Made by a program: the position numbers and the translations under genes
Shown here: positions 8,303 to 17,012 of the stretch, piece by piece
Numbering within the stretch: the stretch's first letter is position 1
Layout: every line of letters starts with the position of its first letter
Assembly: GCF_900103005.1 (NCBI RefSeq)
Contig: NZ_FMWL01000002.1
Coordinates: 1 to 64,000 of the forward strand
Direction of reading: 5' to 3'
DNA length: 64,000 nt
DNA from: Acidaminobacter hydrogenoformans DSM 2784
GTDB taxonomy: Bacteria; Bacillota; Clostridia; Peptostreptococcales; Acidaminobacteraceae
The notes under the pieces: model-generated
Told to the model about the DNA's origin: nothing
Seen by the model: only the letters and a program-made list of their open reading frames with translations
Database searches by the model: none

Positions 8303-10084
8303 TTATGGTTTGGTTACTTCGATATAAGTTTCACCAGGGACATAAGTGTAACCTGATAATGCAACATTGGTGACTGTAAAGGTCACGGCATCCAATGACT
8401 TCGTGCTCAAGTTACCAGAAGAAATGGCGACTTTTCCACTTGAATCTGTTGTTCCTGATGCAGAAAGGCCGTTGCTCCAAGTGCCGGTCATAACCGCACC
8501 AGAGAGGGTAGGATTAACAGTGGCCGTCACCGTGGCTTTCCAGAAGTTTTTGTTGACGGTGGAGGCTGTCCCTTCGAGGCTTGAAACTGTGATCGTGCTC
8601 CCAGGAGCAGTATTTTCATTAACTATAACATTGATGACATCACTGCCTGTTAAACCACCAGAATCCACAACACTTGCTGTTATTTCATGTGTACCTGGGT
8701 TAAGAACAGTAGAGAATGCGCTACCTTCGTGTAGTTTGCCCTGTAAGTCTGAAGTCCAAATCAATGTGCTCGTTAGATCTGTGTCTTTGTCGTCTGTGAC
8801 ACTTCCAATAAAACTAATAGTGGTGTCATCATCAAAGTTTGCTCCATTCTCTGGACTTGTTATCTGAACTACAGGCGCCTCATTTGTTATAGGCGGCGTT
8901 AAAGTACCAACAGCTTTTTTCGCGTCGACAAGACCATACCCGTACCAAGTGTCTCTTCCGGCAGTACCAAGATCCAGGGCGGTCTCATTGAGTCTCGCGC
9001 GAACTTGAGTATTGCTTAAGGTTGAATCAGACGCCATCACCAAAGCCGCAACTCCCGCGACGTGAGGGGAGGCCATGGAAGTACCACTGTAAGTCGCATA
9101 TCCACCTCTAAGAACTGTTGAGTAAATGCCGTACCCTGGCGCTGAAATTTCTACCATAGGGCCTGTGCTGGAGAAATAAGCCCTTGTGTCACTGCTATCT
9201 GTCGCAGCGACAGCTACAACTGAACCATACTTTGCAGGATAGCCCACAGTATCCTCATCTCCAGTTGTATCGCCTTCATTTCCTGCTGCTGCAATATGGA
9301 GAATTCCATCCATATAGGCTTTATTAAAAGCAGCTTCCAAAGTATAACCATACATATCTGGATTGGTTGATCCACCATAGCTGTTATTCGTAATTCTGAT
9401 TTTGAGATTGTGACTGTCATCTTTATTGTAAGTTAGACACCAGTCAAGTGCAGCAATAACATTGCTGAAGTCGCCACTGCCTTTTCTGTTTAATACTTTC
9501 AGCGCAAAGATTTTCGCTTTTGGCGCGACCCCTACAACGCCAGCGCCGTCAATCTCTGCTGCAATGGTTCCTGCGACATGGGTGCCATGTCCATTGTCAT
9601 CCATTGGATTTGTATCTCTGTTGACGAAATCATAACCACCAGCATAGTTGCCCGCTAAGTCTGGATGATTATAATCTAAGCCTGTGTCAATGATTGCCAC
9701 AGCAACACCCTCACCTAATTGTCCAGGTGTCGAATGAACTGCCTCAGCACCGACACGGGTAATACCCCAAGGATAGTCGTCAGCTAAAGCATGAATTTCT
9801 CCATCAGGCTCTATCAGTTTGATCCTCGGATTCCTCTTCAGCCCCTCCAGCGCCGCTGCCGGCACTGTCGCTGCAATTGCAGGAACTATGTTGTATGTAT
9901 ACTTGACTGTACCGCCAAAAGCTCTGATCAAGCCCTCTTCACTCGGACCAGGTTGCTCATGGAAGGCTATGATGACCTTGACTTTTTCTGATGCTATACC
10001 GGTTGAAGAGGCGCCGGACAGCAGGGTGGAGCAAAGCATGATAAAAATGAGCAGTAAAATACCGAAACGACGGTTTCTTCTCAT
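8303..10084 (-). CDS. Secreted subtilisin-like serine protease (S8), paralogue of the neighbour
   Basis: A 593-residue protein with an AAGGAGGG site 7 bases before the ATG. Residues 1-31 are a signal sequence and about 34-100 an I9 propeptide. The S8 domain has D133 (IIDTGLD), H166 (GHGTHVAG), N269 and S336 (GTSMASPH). One Ig/PKD-like repeat and a different C-terminal beta domain follow, against two repeats in the neighbour. The propeptide and catalytic domains of the two are closely alike along their length, so they arose by tandem duplication followed by loss or gain of a repeat. Base composition is more AT-rich than in the first copy, which suggests the duplication is not recent or one copy was acquired. 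Confidence 0.9.
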   Translation of the reverse strand: MRRNRRFGILLLIFIMLCSTLLSGASSTGIASEKVKVIIAFHEQPGPSEEGLIRAFGGTVKYTYNIVPAIAATVPAAALEGLKRNPRIKLIEPDGEIHALADDYPWGITRVGAEAVHSTPGQLGEGVAVAIIDTGLDYNHPDLAGNYAGGYDFVNRDTNPMDDNGHGTHVAGTIAAEIDGAGVVGVAPKAKIFALKVLNRKGSGDFSNVIAALDWCLTYNKDDSHNLKIRITNNSYGGSTNPDMYGYTLEAAFNKAYMDGILHIAAAGNEGDTTGDEDTVGYPAKYGSVVAVAATDSSDTRAYFSSTGPMVEISAPGYGIYSTVLRGGYATYSGTSMASPHVAGVAALVMASDSTLSNTQVRARLNETALDLGTAGRDTWYGYGLVDAKKAVGTLTPPITNEAPVVQITSPENGANFDDDTTISFIGSVTDDKDTDLTSTLIWTSDLQGKLHEGSAFSTVLNPGTHEITASVVDSGGLTGSDVINVIVNENTAPGSTITVSSLEGTASTVNKNFWKATVTATVNPTLSGAVMTGTWSNGLSASGTTDSSGKVAISSGNLSTKSLDAVTFTVTNVALSGYTYVPGETYIEVTKP

Positions 10085-10175
10085 GGCAAACCCTCCTTAA
10101 AATCGTATTTTGTCAAATAATATTTACCCTCAAATGCATGAATACAACGACGCCTTAAAAAATATTATAACAAGA

Positions 10176-10232
10176 GGGGACAGGGACCTCTCAAGTGGGG
10201 ACAAGGACATCTGGTATGTCCCTGTCCCCAAC
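10176..10232. repeat. GGGGACAGGGAC-family repeat
   Basis: GGGGACAGGGAC starts at 10177. A degenerate hairpin follows, formed by TGGGGACAAGGACAT and ATGTCCCTGTCCCCA (about 10196-10230). It is in the divergent gap between the second protease and the CCA/ScpA gene. Confidence 0.65.
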
Positions 10233-10310
10233 CATTTAATTTTCACTGTCACCCTATGACCCTCAAAAGGTTTTTGATATAATGTTTAGGTTGAAGAAGG
10301 AGGGGTCCCG

Positions 10311-12473
10311 GTGACCGACCTAACGATCATGCAAAATACCAAGCCCATATCGCTGCTTTCACTTTCATCTGAGGCCCTTGACAAAAGCCTTGAGGAACAA
10401 GTCAACGCCCTGAACCTGAGGCATGACGGCATTCTGGTAAAAATTCTACTGGCAGCGGAAGCTTATAATAAAGAAGCTCCAAATAAAGCCCTGAACGTCT
10501 ATCTCGTGGGGGGCGCTGTGCGTGACCTGATTCTTGGAAGAAATGTCCGGGATCTGGACGTGGTCATTGAAGGGGAGATTACCGCTGTCTCCGACCGCCT
10601 GCCGGACATTGAGTGGCGGTATTACGACCGCTTTATGACCGCAAGCGGCATTCTCGATACCGGCGAGATTGACCTTATCACCGCACGCAGTGAATACTAT
10701 GAGGCGCCGGGGAGACTGCCGGTTGTGGCGCTGGGGACCATCGGAGAAGATCTGAAACGAAGGGACTTTACGGTTAACGCCATGGCCCTGAGGTTGACCC
10801 TCTTGGACTATGTGCCACCGGAGAACTGCAGCGACGCCGGACGGTGGATCCTGACCGAACGGCTCGATCCCCTGGATGGCCTCGAGGACCTGAAAGCGGG
10901 CAGCCTGCGTGTGCTCCACGGCCAAAGCTTTTACGACGACCCCACAAGGCTTTACCGTGCCGTACGCTACATGACGCGGCTGGGTCTAACCCCGGAGAGC
11001 GCTACAGAAGCTCAGATGAGAAAGGCCATCAAAGACGACGCGCTGAAAACTCTCACCAATGACCGGATCATGCGGGAGCTGTTTCTTAATTTCTCTGACG
11101 GCCACCCGGTGGAAAGCGTCCAGCTTATGTTGGCGTACGGCCTTTTGGACCTTGAGTTGGATCTGGAGAGCGAAGCTGGCCTTAATGGCGACAAGCGTCA
11201 GCAAGCCATTGATTTTGCTAATGTCGTGTCCCAGGCCCCCGGCCTCTGCGGTGACGATCAGGCAAGCCTGCTCTTTGGCTATTTTTGTCTGACGTCTGAG
11301 ACCTTTGCGTCTCACTTTCATCAGTGCTCGCTGCCACGCAAGCTGAAGAATGCGGCCAGGGCTCTGACAACAGCGGCGCCTGAGGCCTTGGCGAAGCAGC
11401 TGGGCATAGCCCTGATGGCGGATATGACGCAGCAGCAAGGCCATCTTAAGCTGGCCTCTAAGGAACCATCGGCAGTCTCAAGTACTGATCCCGCCACTTC
11501 CGCAAGTCTCGCGGGTCCTACAAGCCCTGCCACAGTTGAGACCCCTAATACCAAAGACGCCTATTCCGTCAAACTCGACGCTTTCCAGGGCCCCATGGAT
11601 CTTTTGCTGCACCTGATCCAGGACAATGAAATTGACATCTACGACATCCCTGTGGCCACCCTGTGCACCCAATACCTGGAATACCTGACCCAGATGGAAA
11701 GCGCACGGGTGGACATTGCCGGCGAATTCCTCGTCATGGCGGCGACTCTCCTTGAAATCAAGTCCATGATGCTGCTCCCGGATCGGGAAGCTGGAATTTT
11801 CGAGGCCTGGGACGTGGCGGAGGACCCGCGAACAGAGCTCGTGACGAAGCTGGTGGAATACAAGCGCTACAAGGAAGCCGCCAAGGCACTCAGCAGCCTC
11901 GAGCTGCCTGAAGGGGCCTACTATACCCGGGAAGCCTCGGATCTCTCCGAGGTTCTGCCGGAAAACCCGGAGGCGCTGAATGAGCCTACGGAAATTGACC
12001 TTTTGGCCGAAGCACTGAGACGGGTGCTGACAAAGCTTGATCGTACGGACACCCATCGGGAGCATTTTTTCTCCACTATGCACCGGGAGCCTTATGCCGT
12101 GGAGGATGCCATCAAGGATCTCACCGCCCGGTTGAAGACCAGCGCTTCCATAACCTTTGAAGCCCTGTTTGAAGGTGGAGCTCCCCGCAACGTCGTCGTG
12201 ACCACCTTCCTGGCGCTCCTTGAGATGCTCAAGCTCAAGCGCATCCGGGTGGTCCAGGATGAGATGTTCGGCGGGATTGTGATTGAGGTCAGGGAACCCC
12301 GTTCAGAGGAAAACACCCTGGTTCAGGGGAATCTCCTCGACCACTGGTATGACCCTGACAATGAGCCACAGGAGGGGACCGTTCAGGCGGTGCCTGTCCC
12401 CGACCAAACACCTGACCTTCAGGCGGGGACTGTCCCCAACCAAAAAAACCAAACGAAAGGGGAGACGGACTGA
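10311..12473 (+). CDS. scpA: CCA-adding-type nucleotidyltransferase fused to kleisin ScpA
   Basis: One uninterrupted frame of 720 residues from a GTG preceded by GAAGGAGGGG. Residues about 60-375 are a class II poly(A) polymerase/CCA-adding head: GGAVRDLILGR (67-77), metal-binding DLD (81-83), RRDFTVNAMAL (150-160) and DDPTRLYRAVRY (209-220). Residues about 418-685 are ScpA, the kleisin that joins SMC heads with ScpB (FQGPMDLLLHLI, IDIYDIPV, then LKRIRVVQDEMFGGI near the C-end). A Ser/Thr/Pro/Ala linker (380-417) holds a repeat-derived stretch. The last 30 residues are also encoded by GGGGAC/TGTCCCC repeats. scpB overlaps its stop by one base. Whether the protein is cleaved, or works both in tRNA 3'-end synthesis and chromosome condensation, is open. 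Confidence 0.85.
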   Translation: MTDLTIMQNTKPISLLSLSSEALDKSLEEQVNALNLRHDGILVKILLAAEAYNKEAPNKALNVYLVGGAVRDLILGRNVRDLDVVIEGEITAVSDRLPDIEWRYYDRFMTASGILDTGEIDLITARSEYYEAPGRLPVVALGTIGEDLKRRDFTVNAMALRLTLLDYVPPENCSDAGRWILTERLDPLDGLEDLKAGSLRVLHGQSFYDDPTRLYRAVRYMTRLGLTPESATEAQMRKAIKDDALKTLTNDRIMRELFLNFSDGHPVESVQLMLAYGLLDLELDLESEAGLNGDKRQQAIDFANVVSQAPGLCGDDQASLLFGYFCLTSETFASHFHQCSLPRKLKNAARALTTAAPEALAKQLGIALMADMTQQQGHLKLASKEPSAVSSTDPATSASLAGPTSPATVETPNTKDAYSVKLDAFQGPMDLLLHLIQDNEIDIYDIPVATLCTQYLEYLTQMESARVDIAGEFLVMAATLLEIKSMMLLPDREAGIFEAWDVAEDPRTELVTKLVEYKRYKEAAKALSSLELPEGAYYTREASDLSEVLPENPEALNEPTEIDLLAEALRRVLTKLDRTDTHREHFFSTMHREPYAVEDAIKDLTARLKTSASITFEALFEGGAPRNVVVTTFLALLEMLKLKRIRVVQDEMFGGIVIEVREPRSEENTLVQGNLLDHWYDPDNEPQEGTVQAVPVPDQTPDLQAGTVPNQKNQTKGETD
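12374..12444. repeat. Dispersed repeats forming the scpA 3' end
   Basis: GGGGACCGTTCAGGCGG, CTGTCCCCGACCAAACACC and GGGGACTGTCCCCAACC follow each other here. They are in frame with scpA and encode the tail VPVPDQTPDLQAGTVPNQ. Kleisin homology ends before this point, so the repeats appear to have extended the coding region. Confidence 0.6.
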
Positions 12474-13141
12474 TGGAGGAACGTTCCTACCGCAGTGCCA
12501 TTGAATCCATCCTGTTTGTCAGCGGCGAGCCGGTAGCGGTGGATCGCCTGGCCAGCGCTCTGGACCTGCCTGTAAGCTGGACCGTCGAGCTCCTGGAAGC
12601 CCTCCAGAAGGAATACGAGACTGGCGAGCGGGGCGTGCGACTGCTGTTCATCCGCGACGCCGTCCAGATGGCCAGCGCGCCCGAAAACGCGGACTATATT
12701 GAGCGCGTCATGAAGACCACCAAATCCCGGGGTCTCTCTCCAGCCACCCTGGAGGCCCTGGCCATCATAGCCTACAAGCAGCCGGTGACGCGGTCTGAAA
12801 TTGATTATACCCGGGGCGTCAAATCCGACAAGCCTCTGCAGATCCTGCTGGAGCGGGGGCTGGTGGAGGAGCGGGGGCGGCTTGAAAAGATTGGCCGGCC
12901 TATGATCTACGGCACTACGGATGAGTTTCTGCGCACCTTTGGGCTCAGGTCCCTGGAGGAACTGCCGGATCTGACGACCTTTGACGGCGCCGAGCGGCTG
13001 ATCAACCTGCTTGAAGCCCGGGAGGCGGAAGAGGCCGCGGTGGAGAGGTCTGAGGAAACGGGACCATCGGCAGATCTTGAGGAAGGCGAAAAGGGAACTG
13101 AAGCCGAACCGGACGCCATCCCCTATGAAAGGGACCTTTAG
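12473..13141 (+). CDS. scpB: Segregation and condensation protein B
   Basis: A 222-residue protein that binds the ScpA kleisin in the SMC condensin complex and assists chromosome segregation. It shows two winged-helix units (about 5-75 and 80-160), with the family core LSPATLEALAIIAYKQPVTR-(S)EI and a GRPMIYGTTDEFLRTFGL end. The ATG shares a base with the scpA stop, so translation is coupled. The acidic C-terminal tail contains the dispersed 10-mer (13062-13071) in frame. Confidence 0.95.
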   Translation: MEERSYRSAIESILFVSGEPVAVDRLASALDLPVSWTVELLEALQKEYETGERGVRLLFIRDAVQMASAPENADYIERVMKTTKSRGLSPATLEALAIIAYKQPVTRSEIDYTRGVKSDKPLQILLERGLVEERGRLEKIGRPMIYGTTDEFLRTFGLRSLEELPDLTTFDGAERLINLLEAREAEEAAVERSEETGPSADLEEGEKGTEAEPDAIPYERDL

Positions 13142-13143
13142 CC

Positions 13144-13872
13144 ATGAACAAGACCAATACCAGCGATACATCTAAAATGCGCCTCCAAAAGTACATGGCC
13201 CACTGCGGCGTGGCCTCCCGGCGCAGCGCTGAGGCCATGATCCTGGAAGGCAGGGTCAGCGTCAACGGCCAGGTGGTCCGTGAGCTCGGCACCTCCGTGA
13301 GCCCGGAGGAGGACACAGTCACCGTTGACGGCCGCCCCATCCGGCAAGCAGAGACCCACGTCTATATCCTGCTGAACAAGCCCGCGGGCTACATCACTTC
13401 CGTCAAGGACAACTTTGGCCGCCCCACGGCTCTGGACCTGGTCAAGACCGACCGGCGGGTCTATCCCGTGGGACGCCTGGACTACGACTCCGAGGGCCTG
13501 ATCCTGCTGACGGATGACGGCGCCCTGACCCACCAGCTGACCCATCCCAGCCACGAATTCGAGAAGCGCTATTTCGTCGAAACCGACCGGCTGCTGACGG
13601 ATCCGGAGCTATCCCGGCTCAGAACCGGCGTGGATATAAGGGATTATGTCACCCAGCCCGCCTATGTGGAGCGCGCCCGGGGCAAAGGCCTCATCCTGGG
13701 CATCCACGAGGGCAAGAATCGCCAGATCCGCAGGATGGTGGAAGCCCTTGGCGCAAAGGTCCGCCTGCTGCGGCGACTGTCCATAGGCCCCCTGGAGCTG
13801 GGAAGTCTGAAGCCCGGAGCCTGGCGGTATTTGACGCCGGAAGAAGTTGAGACCCTGAAGCGTTTGAAATAA
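13144..13872 (+). CDS. rluB: RluB/RsuA-type rRNA pseudouridine synthase
   Basis: A 242-residue enzyme that isomerises a uridine of 23S (or 16S) rRNA. An S4 RNA-binding domain fills about 13-60 (LQKYMAHCGVASRRSAE). The catalytic domain has D113 in GRLDYDSEGLILLTDDG and ends with the NRQIRRM motif. It starts 3 bases after scpB, the usual scpA-scpB-rluB order in Firmicutes. Assignment to RluB rather than another RsuA-family member rests mainly on context. Confidence 0.88.
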   Translation: MNKTNTSDTSKMRLQKYMAHCGVASRRSAEAMILEGRVSVNGQVVRELGTSVSPEEDTVTVDGRPIRQAETHVYILLNKPAGYITSVKDNFGRPTALDLVKTDRRVYPVGRLDYDSEGLILLTDDGALTHQLTHPSHEFEKRYFVETDRLLTDPELSRLRTGVDIRDYVTQPAYVERARGKGLILGIHEGKNRQIRRMVEALGAKVRLLRRLSIGPLELGSLKPGAWRYLTPEEVETLKRLK

Positions 13873-13881
13873 AGCAAAGTT

Positions 13882-13992
13882 TGGTTGGGGACAGGGACGG
13901 ACCACGCGGTTTAGGCAGGATGGCCTGAAAACCATGAAGCCTCAAGACCCTTCATAACACTATATAGTCCGGTCCGTCCCTGTCCCGCACCA
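13882..13992. repeat. GGTTGGGGACAGGGAC-family inverted repeat
   Basis: TTGGTTGGGGACAGGGACGG (13881 onward, continuing ACC) is mirrored by GGTCCGTCCCTGTCCC and CACCAA (about 13971-13992), with a 68-base interior. It follows the rluB stop by about 10 bases and may end the scp transcript. It has the same core and the same CCAA-type ends as the other copies. Confidence 0.75.
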
Positions 13993-14030
13993 ACACACCA
14001 TAAATCCACAAAAAAAGGAGCACGATTGCC

Positions 14031-14471
14031 ATGATGCTACTCAGAACCGCTGAAAAAGACGATTTGAAAGATCTCGCGAAATTCATCCAGGAAGAGGGCA
14101 TAGAGGTCGAGGCGAGCTTCCCCCAGAACCTTGAAGTCGTCGTCGCCCGGGAAAAGGACAATATCCTTGGCTTTGTCACCGCTGAGCTCGTCGTCCTCGA
14201 CCCTCACATCCGCCACCTGTACATGAAGCCTGCCCTCAGAAACAAAAAGTTTGCCGATGGTCTCCTGAGAGCCATCATGTTCTACATGCTCAACCGTGGC
14301 TTCGGCTGGGTCTACGCGGACCACAACACAGAAATCTCGGGCTATCTGTCCCATTTTGGATTCACCGCCGACCCGTCAGGCAAAGACCGCCTGGCCCTCG
14401 AAATCGACCCCTTCTTCAGCAGAGGCTGCGAGGGCTGCAACAGCGCAAAAAAAGAGCCCGTTCAGCTCTAA
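14031..14471 (+). CDS. GNAT-family N-acetyltransferase-like protein
   Basis: A 146-residue protein with a GGAGCACGATTGCC ribosome region before ATGATG. The N-terminal LRTAEKDDLKDLAKFI, the VVAREKDNILGFVTAEL strand pair, and the LYMKPALRNKKFADGLLRAIMFYMLNRGF acetyl-CoA-binding turn and helix resemble GNAT enzymes. The substrate is unknown. A C-terminal CEGC pair could bind metal. The dispersed 10-mer lies in frame at 14254-14263 (FADGL), exactly in the acetyl-CoA loop region. Confidence 0.65.
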   Translation: MMLLRTAEKDDLKDLAKFIQEEGIEVEASFPQNLEVVVAREKDNILGFVTAELVVLDPHIRHLYMKPALRNKKFADGLLRAIMFYMLNRGFGWVYADHNTEISGYLSHFGFTADPSGKDRLALEIDPFFSRGCEGCNSAKKEPVQL

Positions 14472-14528
14472 TCCATACTATACCTAACCCGATTTAAACT
14501 TGAAAGCAGCGAAAGGCAGTGATCCATC

Positions 14529-15284
14529 TTGAACATCTTCATCAGCAATGACGACGGCATCCAGGCCGCCGGCCTGAAAGCTCTGGTAGAGGCCCTGGTC
14601 TCCCATCATAAAGTCTACGTGGCCGCGCCGGAATACCAGCAGAGTGCCAAGAGCCACGCCCTGACCATGCACGACATAGTCCACGCCCGGCGCACCCACC
14701 TCTACCCCGGCACCGCCGCGGAATGGGCCATCAACGGCACCCCCGCGGACTGCGTCAAGATTGGCCTGGCCAAATTTGAAGAGGTCCAGTTCGACGTGGT
14801 CCTCTCCGGCATCAACAATGGCCCCAATTTAGGGATCGACGTCATCTACTCCGGCACCGTGGCCGCCGCCCTGGAAGGCAGCTTCCATGACATTCCCAGC
14901 TTTGCCTTATCCCACTACTCTGGCTCCGACTCCGGCTTCACCAAAGCCGCGGGGTTCATCCGGGACAACCTCGAGGCCTTGCTTGCCGCCTTCAAATGGG
15001 ACAGCAATGCCGTCAATGTCAACTTTCCGCCGGCAGACGATTATAATGGCATCACCTACAGCAGACTTGGCAAAATGGTCTACCAAAACTCCGTCCAGCG
15101 CCGCACAAGTCCCAGAGGCGGGGAGTACTACTGGATCGCCGGCGACCTTTTGATCCCGCCGGACCAGTTTGATACAGACGTTTACGCCATCTCTCAGAAC
15201 CAAATCAGCCTGACGCCCATTCGTTTCAATTTCAACGACCTTCAGCAGCCCGTGATTGACAGCGCCAGATTTAAGCTGGACTAA
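14529..15284 (+). CDS. surE: 5'-nucleotidase SurE
   Basis: A 251-residue phosphatase acting on nucleoside monophosphates. The metal-binding motif NDDG is at residues 7-10. INGTPADCVKIGL and LSGINNGPNLGIDVIYSGTVAAALEG are the conserved SurE core. The start is a TTG directly before NIFISNDDG. Its ribosome site is weak (AAAGGCAG), but no other start fits the conserved N-terminus. A terminator follows at 15357. Confidence 0.93.
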   Translation: MNIFISNDDGIQAAGLKALVEALVSHHKVYVAAPEYQQSAKSHALTMHDIVHARRTHLYPGTAAEWAINGTPADCVKIGLAKFEEVQFDVVLSGINNGPNLGIDVIYSGTVAAALEGSFHDIPSFALSHYSGSDSGFTKAAGFIRDNLEALLAAFKWDSNAVNVNFPPADDYNGITYSRLGKMVYQNSVQRRTSPRGGEYYWIAGDLLIPPDQFDTDVYAISQNQISLTPIRFNFNDLQQPVIDSARFKLD

Positions 15285-15356
15285 CGCAGTATTCTTGGGA
15301 AAACATAAAAGCAAGTTTTGGTTCAGAAGAATTTTAAAATTAATTTCCAAATGAAT

Positions 15357-15408
15357 AAAAACGCGCTCGAATGTTTGTTAATTAGTTATCATTCATGCGC
15401 GTTTTTTT
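15357..15408 (+). terminator. Intrinsic terminator after surE
   Basis: ACGCGC and GAATG on the left pair with CATTC and GCGCGT on the right, followed by a run of seven T. The remaining 15409-15667 sequence holds one dispersed 10-mer (15496-15505) and AT-rich sequence leading to the oxidoreductase operon. I see no gene in it. Confidence 0.75.
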
Positions 15409-15667
15409 CCTTTTTTTGTACGATGGTGTTCTCCAATCTCCAAATACATTGATACACCTGGGAAATTTGAGTGTTTGGATCGATGTGGGGCGGGGGACCA
15501 TCGGCAACAGCACTGCTTTGTATACAATAATACGTATCCACAATAATACTTTATGCACGTCAACTTGCGAATTTGTGAAAGATTCTTCAAAAAGATGAAA
15601 TCTAACTTGCAAAATTGTGACTATGTGTTATCATTAAACTGTAGTTATTCTTAAGGAGGTCGTTGAC

Positions 15668-15883
15668 TTGAGCAAGAGTAAAGAGCAACTGGAAATCAAG
15701 ATCAACAAGAGTTGGTGTAAAGGTTGCGGGATCTGCATCGCGTTCTGCCCTAAAAAAGTCCTCGGATTCGACGATAATGGCAAGGTTAACATGAATGATC
15801 GAGAGAACTGCATCAAGTGTGGTCAGTGCGAGCTGCGCTGCCCGGATTTCGCCATTTTTTTGGGAGGTATAGAGAATGAGTAA
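15668..15883 (+). CDS. 2-oxoacid:ferredoxin oxidoreductase, delta (ferredoxin) subunit
   Basis: A 71-residue 2[4Fe-4S] ferredoxin. The cysteine sets are CKGCGICIAFCP and CIKCGQCELRCP. The start is a TTG with AAGGAGGT 7 bases upstream. It is first in a D-A-B-C operon and overlaps the alpha subunit by 8 bases. In the complex it takes electrons from the thiamine-diphosphate subunit and passes them to external ferredoxin. Confidence 0.9.
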   Translation: MSKSKEQLEIKINKSWCKGCGICIAFCPKKVLGFDDNGKVNMNDRENCIKCGQCELRCPDFAIFLGGIENE

Positions 15884-17012
15884 ACGCATCGTCAAACTCA
15901 TGCAGGGCAACGAAGCTTGCGTCGAAGGCGCACTCGCGGCTGGCATGAAGTTTTTTGCCGGCTACCCTATTACGCCGTCCACAGAAATCGCAGAAGGCTC
16001 TGCTGAAAAGCTGCCTGCAGTAGGCGGAAAGTTTATCCAGATGGAAGATGAAATCGCGGGGATCGCGGCTGCAATTGGCGGCAGCATTGCCGGTTTCAAG
16101 TCCATGACAGCGACCAGCGGCCCTGGCTTCTCCCTGAAGCAGGAAAACATTGGTTACGCTGCGCTGGCTGAAATTCCACTTGTCATTGTCAACGTCATGC
16201 GTGGCGGTCCATCTACAGGTCTTCCTACTTCACCTGCTCAGGGCGACGTTATGCAGGCTATGTGGGGCACGCACGGTGACCATCCGGTGATCGCTATTTC
16301 TCCGCAGTCCGTTACAGAAATGTACTATGAAACAATACGCGCTTTCAATTTAGCTGAAAAATATAGAACACCTGTCATCCTCATGCCGGACGAAGTCGTG
16401 GGTCATATGCGTGAGCGCATTGAAATCCCTAATGCGGACGAACTTGAGATCTTTGACCGCTTAAGACCGGTTGAAGATGAAAAATACATCCCTTATGGCG
16501 TCCGCGAAGGCGATTTGGTGCCGCGTATGGCTGGCTTCGGCGAAGGCCACCGTTACCACATCACAGGCCTCTTCCACGACGACATGGGCTTCCCTACAAA
16601 CAGCACTGTCAAAGCGGGCATCAAGATCAACCGCCTCATGGCAAAGATCACGGACAACCTCGAAGACATTGTTTCCTATGACGAGTACCTCATGGACGAC
16701 GCTGAGATTATGATCGTGGCTTATGGTTCCACGGCGAGAACCGCCAAGAACGCTATCAACAAGCTTCGCGCTGAAGGCGTCAAGGTCGGCATGCTCCGTC
16801 CAATCACTATATGGCCTTACCCGGTCGAAAAGACCCTCGAGCGCGCCAAGCAAGTCAAAAAAGTTCTCGTGGTCGAGCACAACCTTGGCCAGCTCGTTCT
16901 TGAAATTGAGCGCGTCATCAAGTCAGAAGCTGAGCTTCACTTCCTTGGACGTGCGGACGGCGACGTCTTCGTCCCTGCGGATGTCGTGAAAAAAGTCAAG
17001 GAGGTTTTATAA
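15876..17012 (+). CDS. korA: 2-oxoacid:ferredoxin oxidoreductase, alpha subunit
   Basis: A 378-residue subunit of the cytoplasmic enzyme that oxidatively decarboxylates a 2-oxoacid to acyl-CoA, reducing ferredoxin. The pyrimidine-binding fold shows GNEACVEGALAAGMKFFAGYPITPSTEIAE and TSGPGFSLKQENIGYA. The C-terminal transketolase-like part has VAYGSTARTAKNAI and VVEHNLGQL. Subunit layout fits the KorABCD or VorABCD type. 2-Oxoglutarate and branched-chain 2-oxoacids are both possible substrates, so the symbol is tentative. Confidence 0.88.
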   Translation: MSKRIVKLMQGNEACVEGALAAGMKFFAGYPITPSTEIAEGSAEKLPAVGGKFIQMEDEIAGIAAAIGGSIAGFKSMTATSGPGFSLKQENIGYAALAEIPLVIVNVMRGGPSTGLPTSPAQGDVMQAMWGTHGDHPVIAISPQSVTEMYYETIRAFNLAEKYRTPVILMPDEVVGHMRERIEIPNADELEIFDRLRPVEDEKYIPYGVREGDLVPRMAGFGEGHRYHITGLFHDDMGFPTNSTVKAGIKINRLMAKITDNLEDIVSYDEYLMDDAEIMIVAYGSTARTAKNAINKLRAEGVKVGMLRPITIWPYPVEKTLERAKQVKKVLVVEHNLGQLVLEIERVIKSEAELHFLGRADGDVFVPADVVKKVKEVL

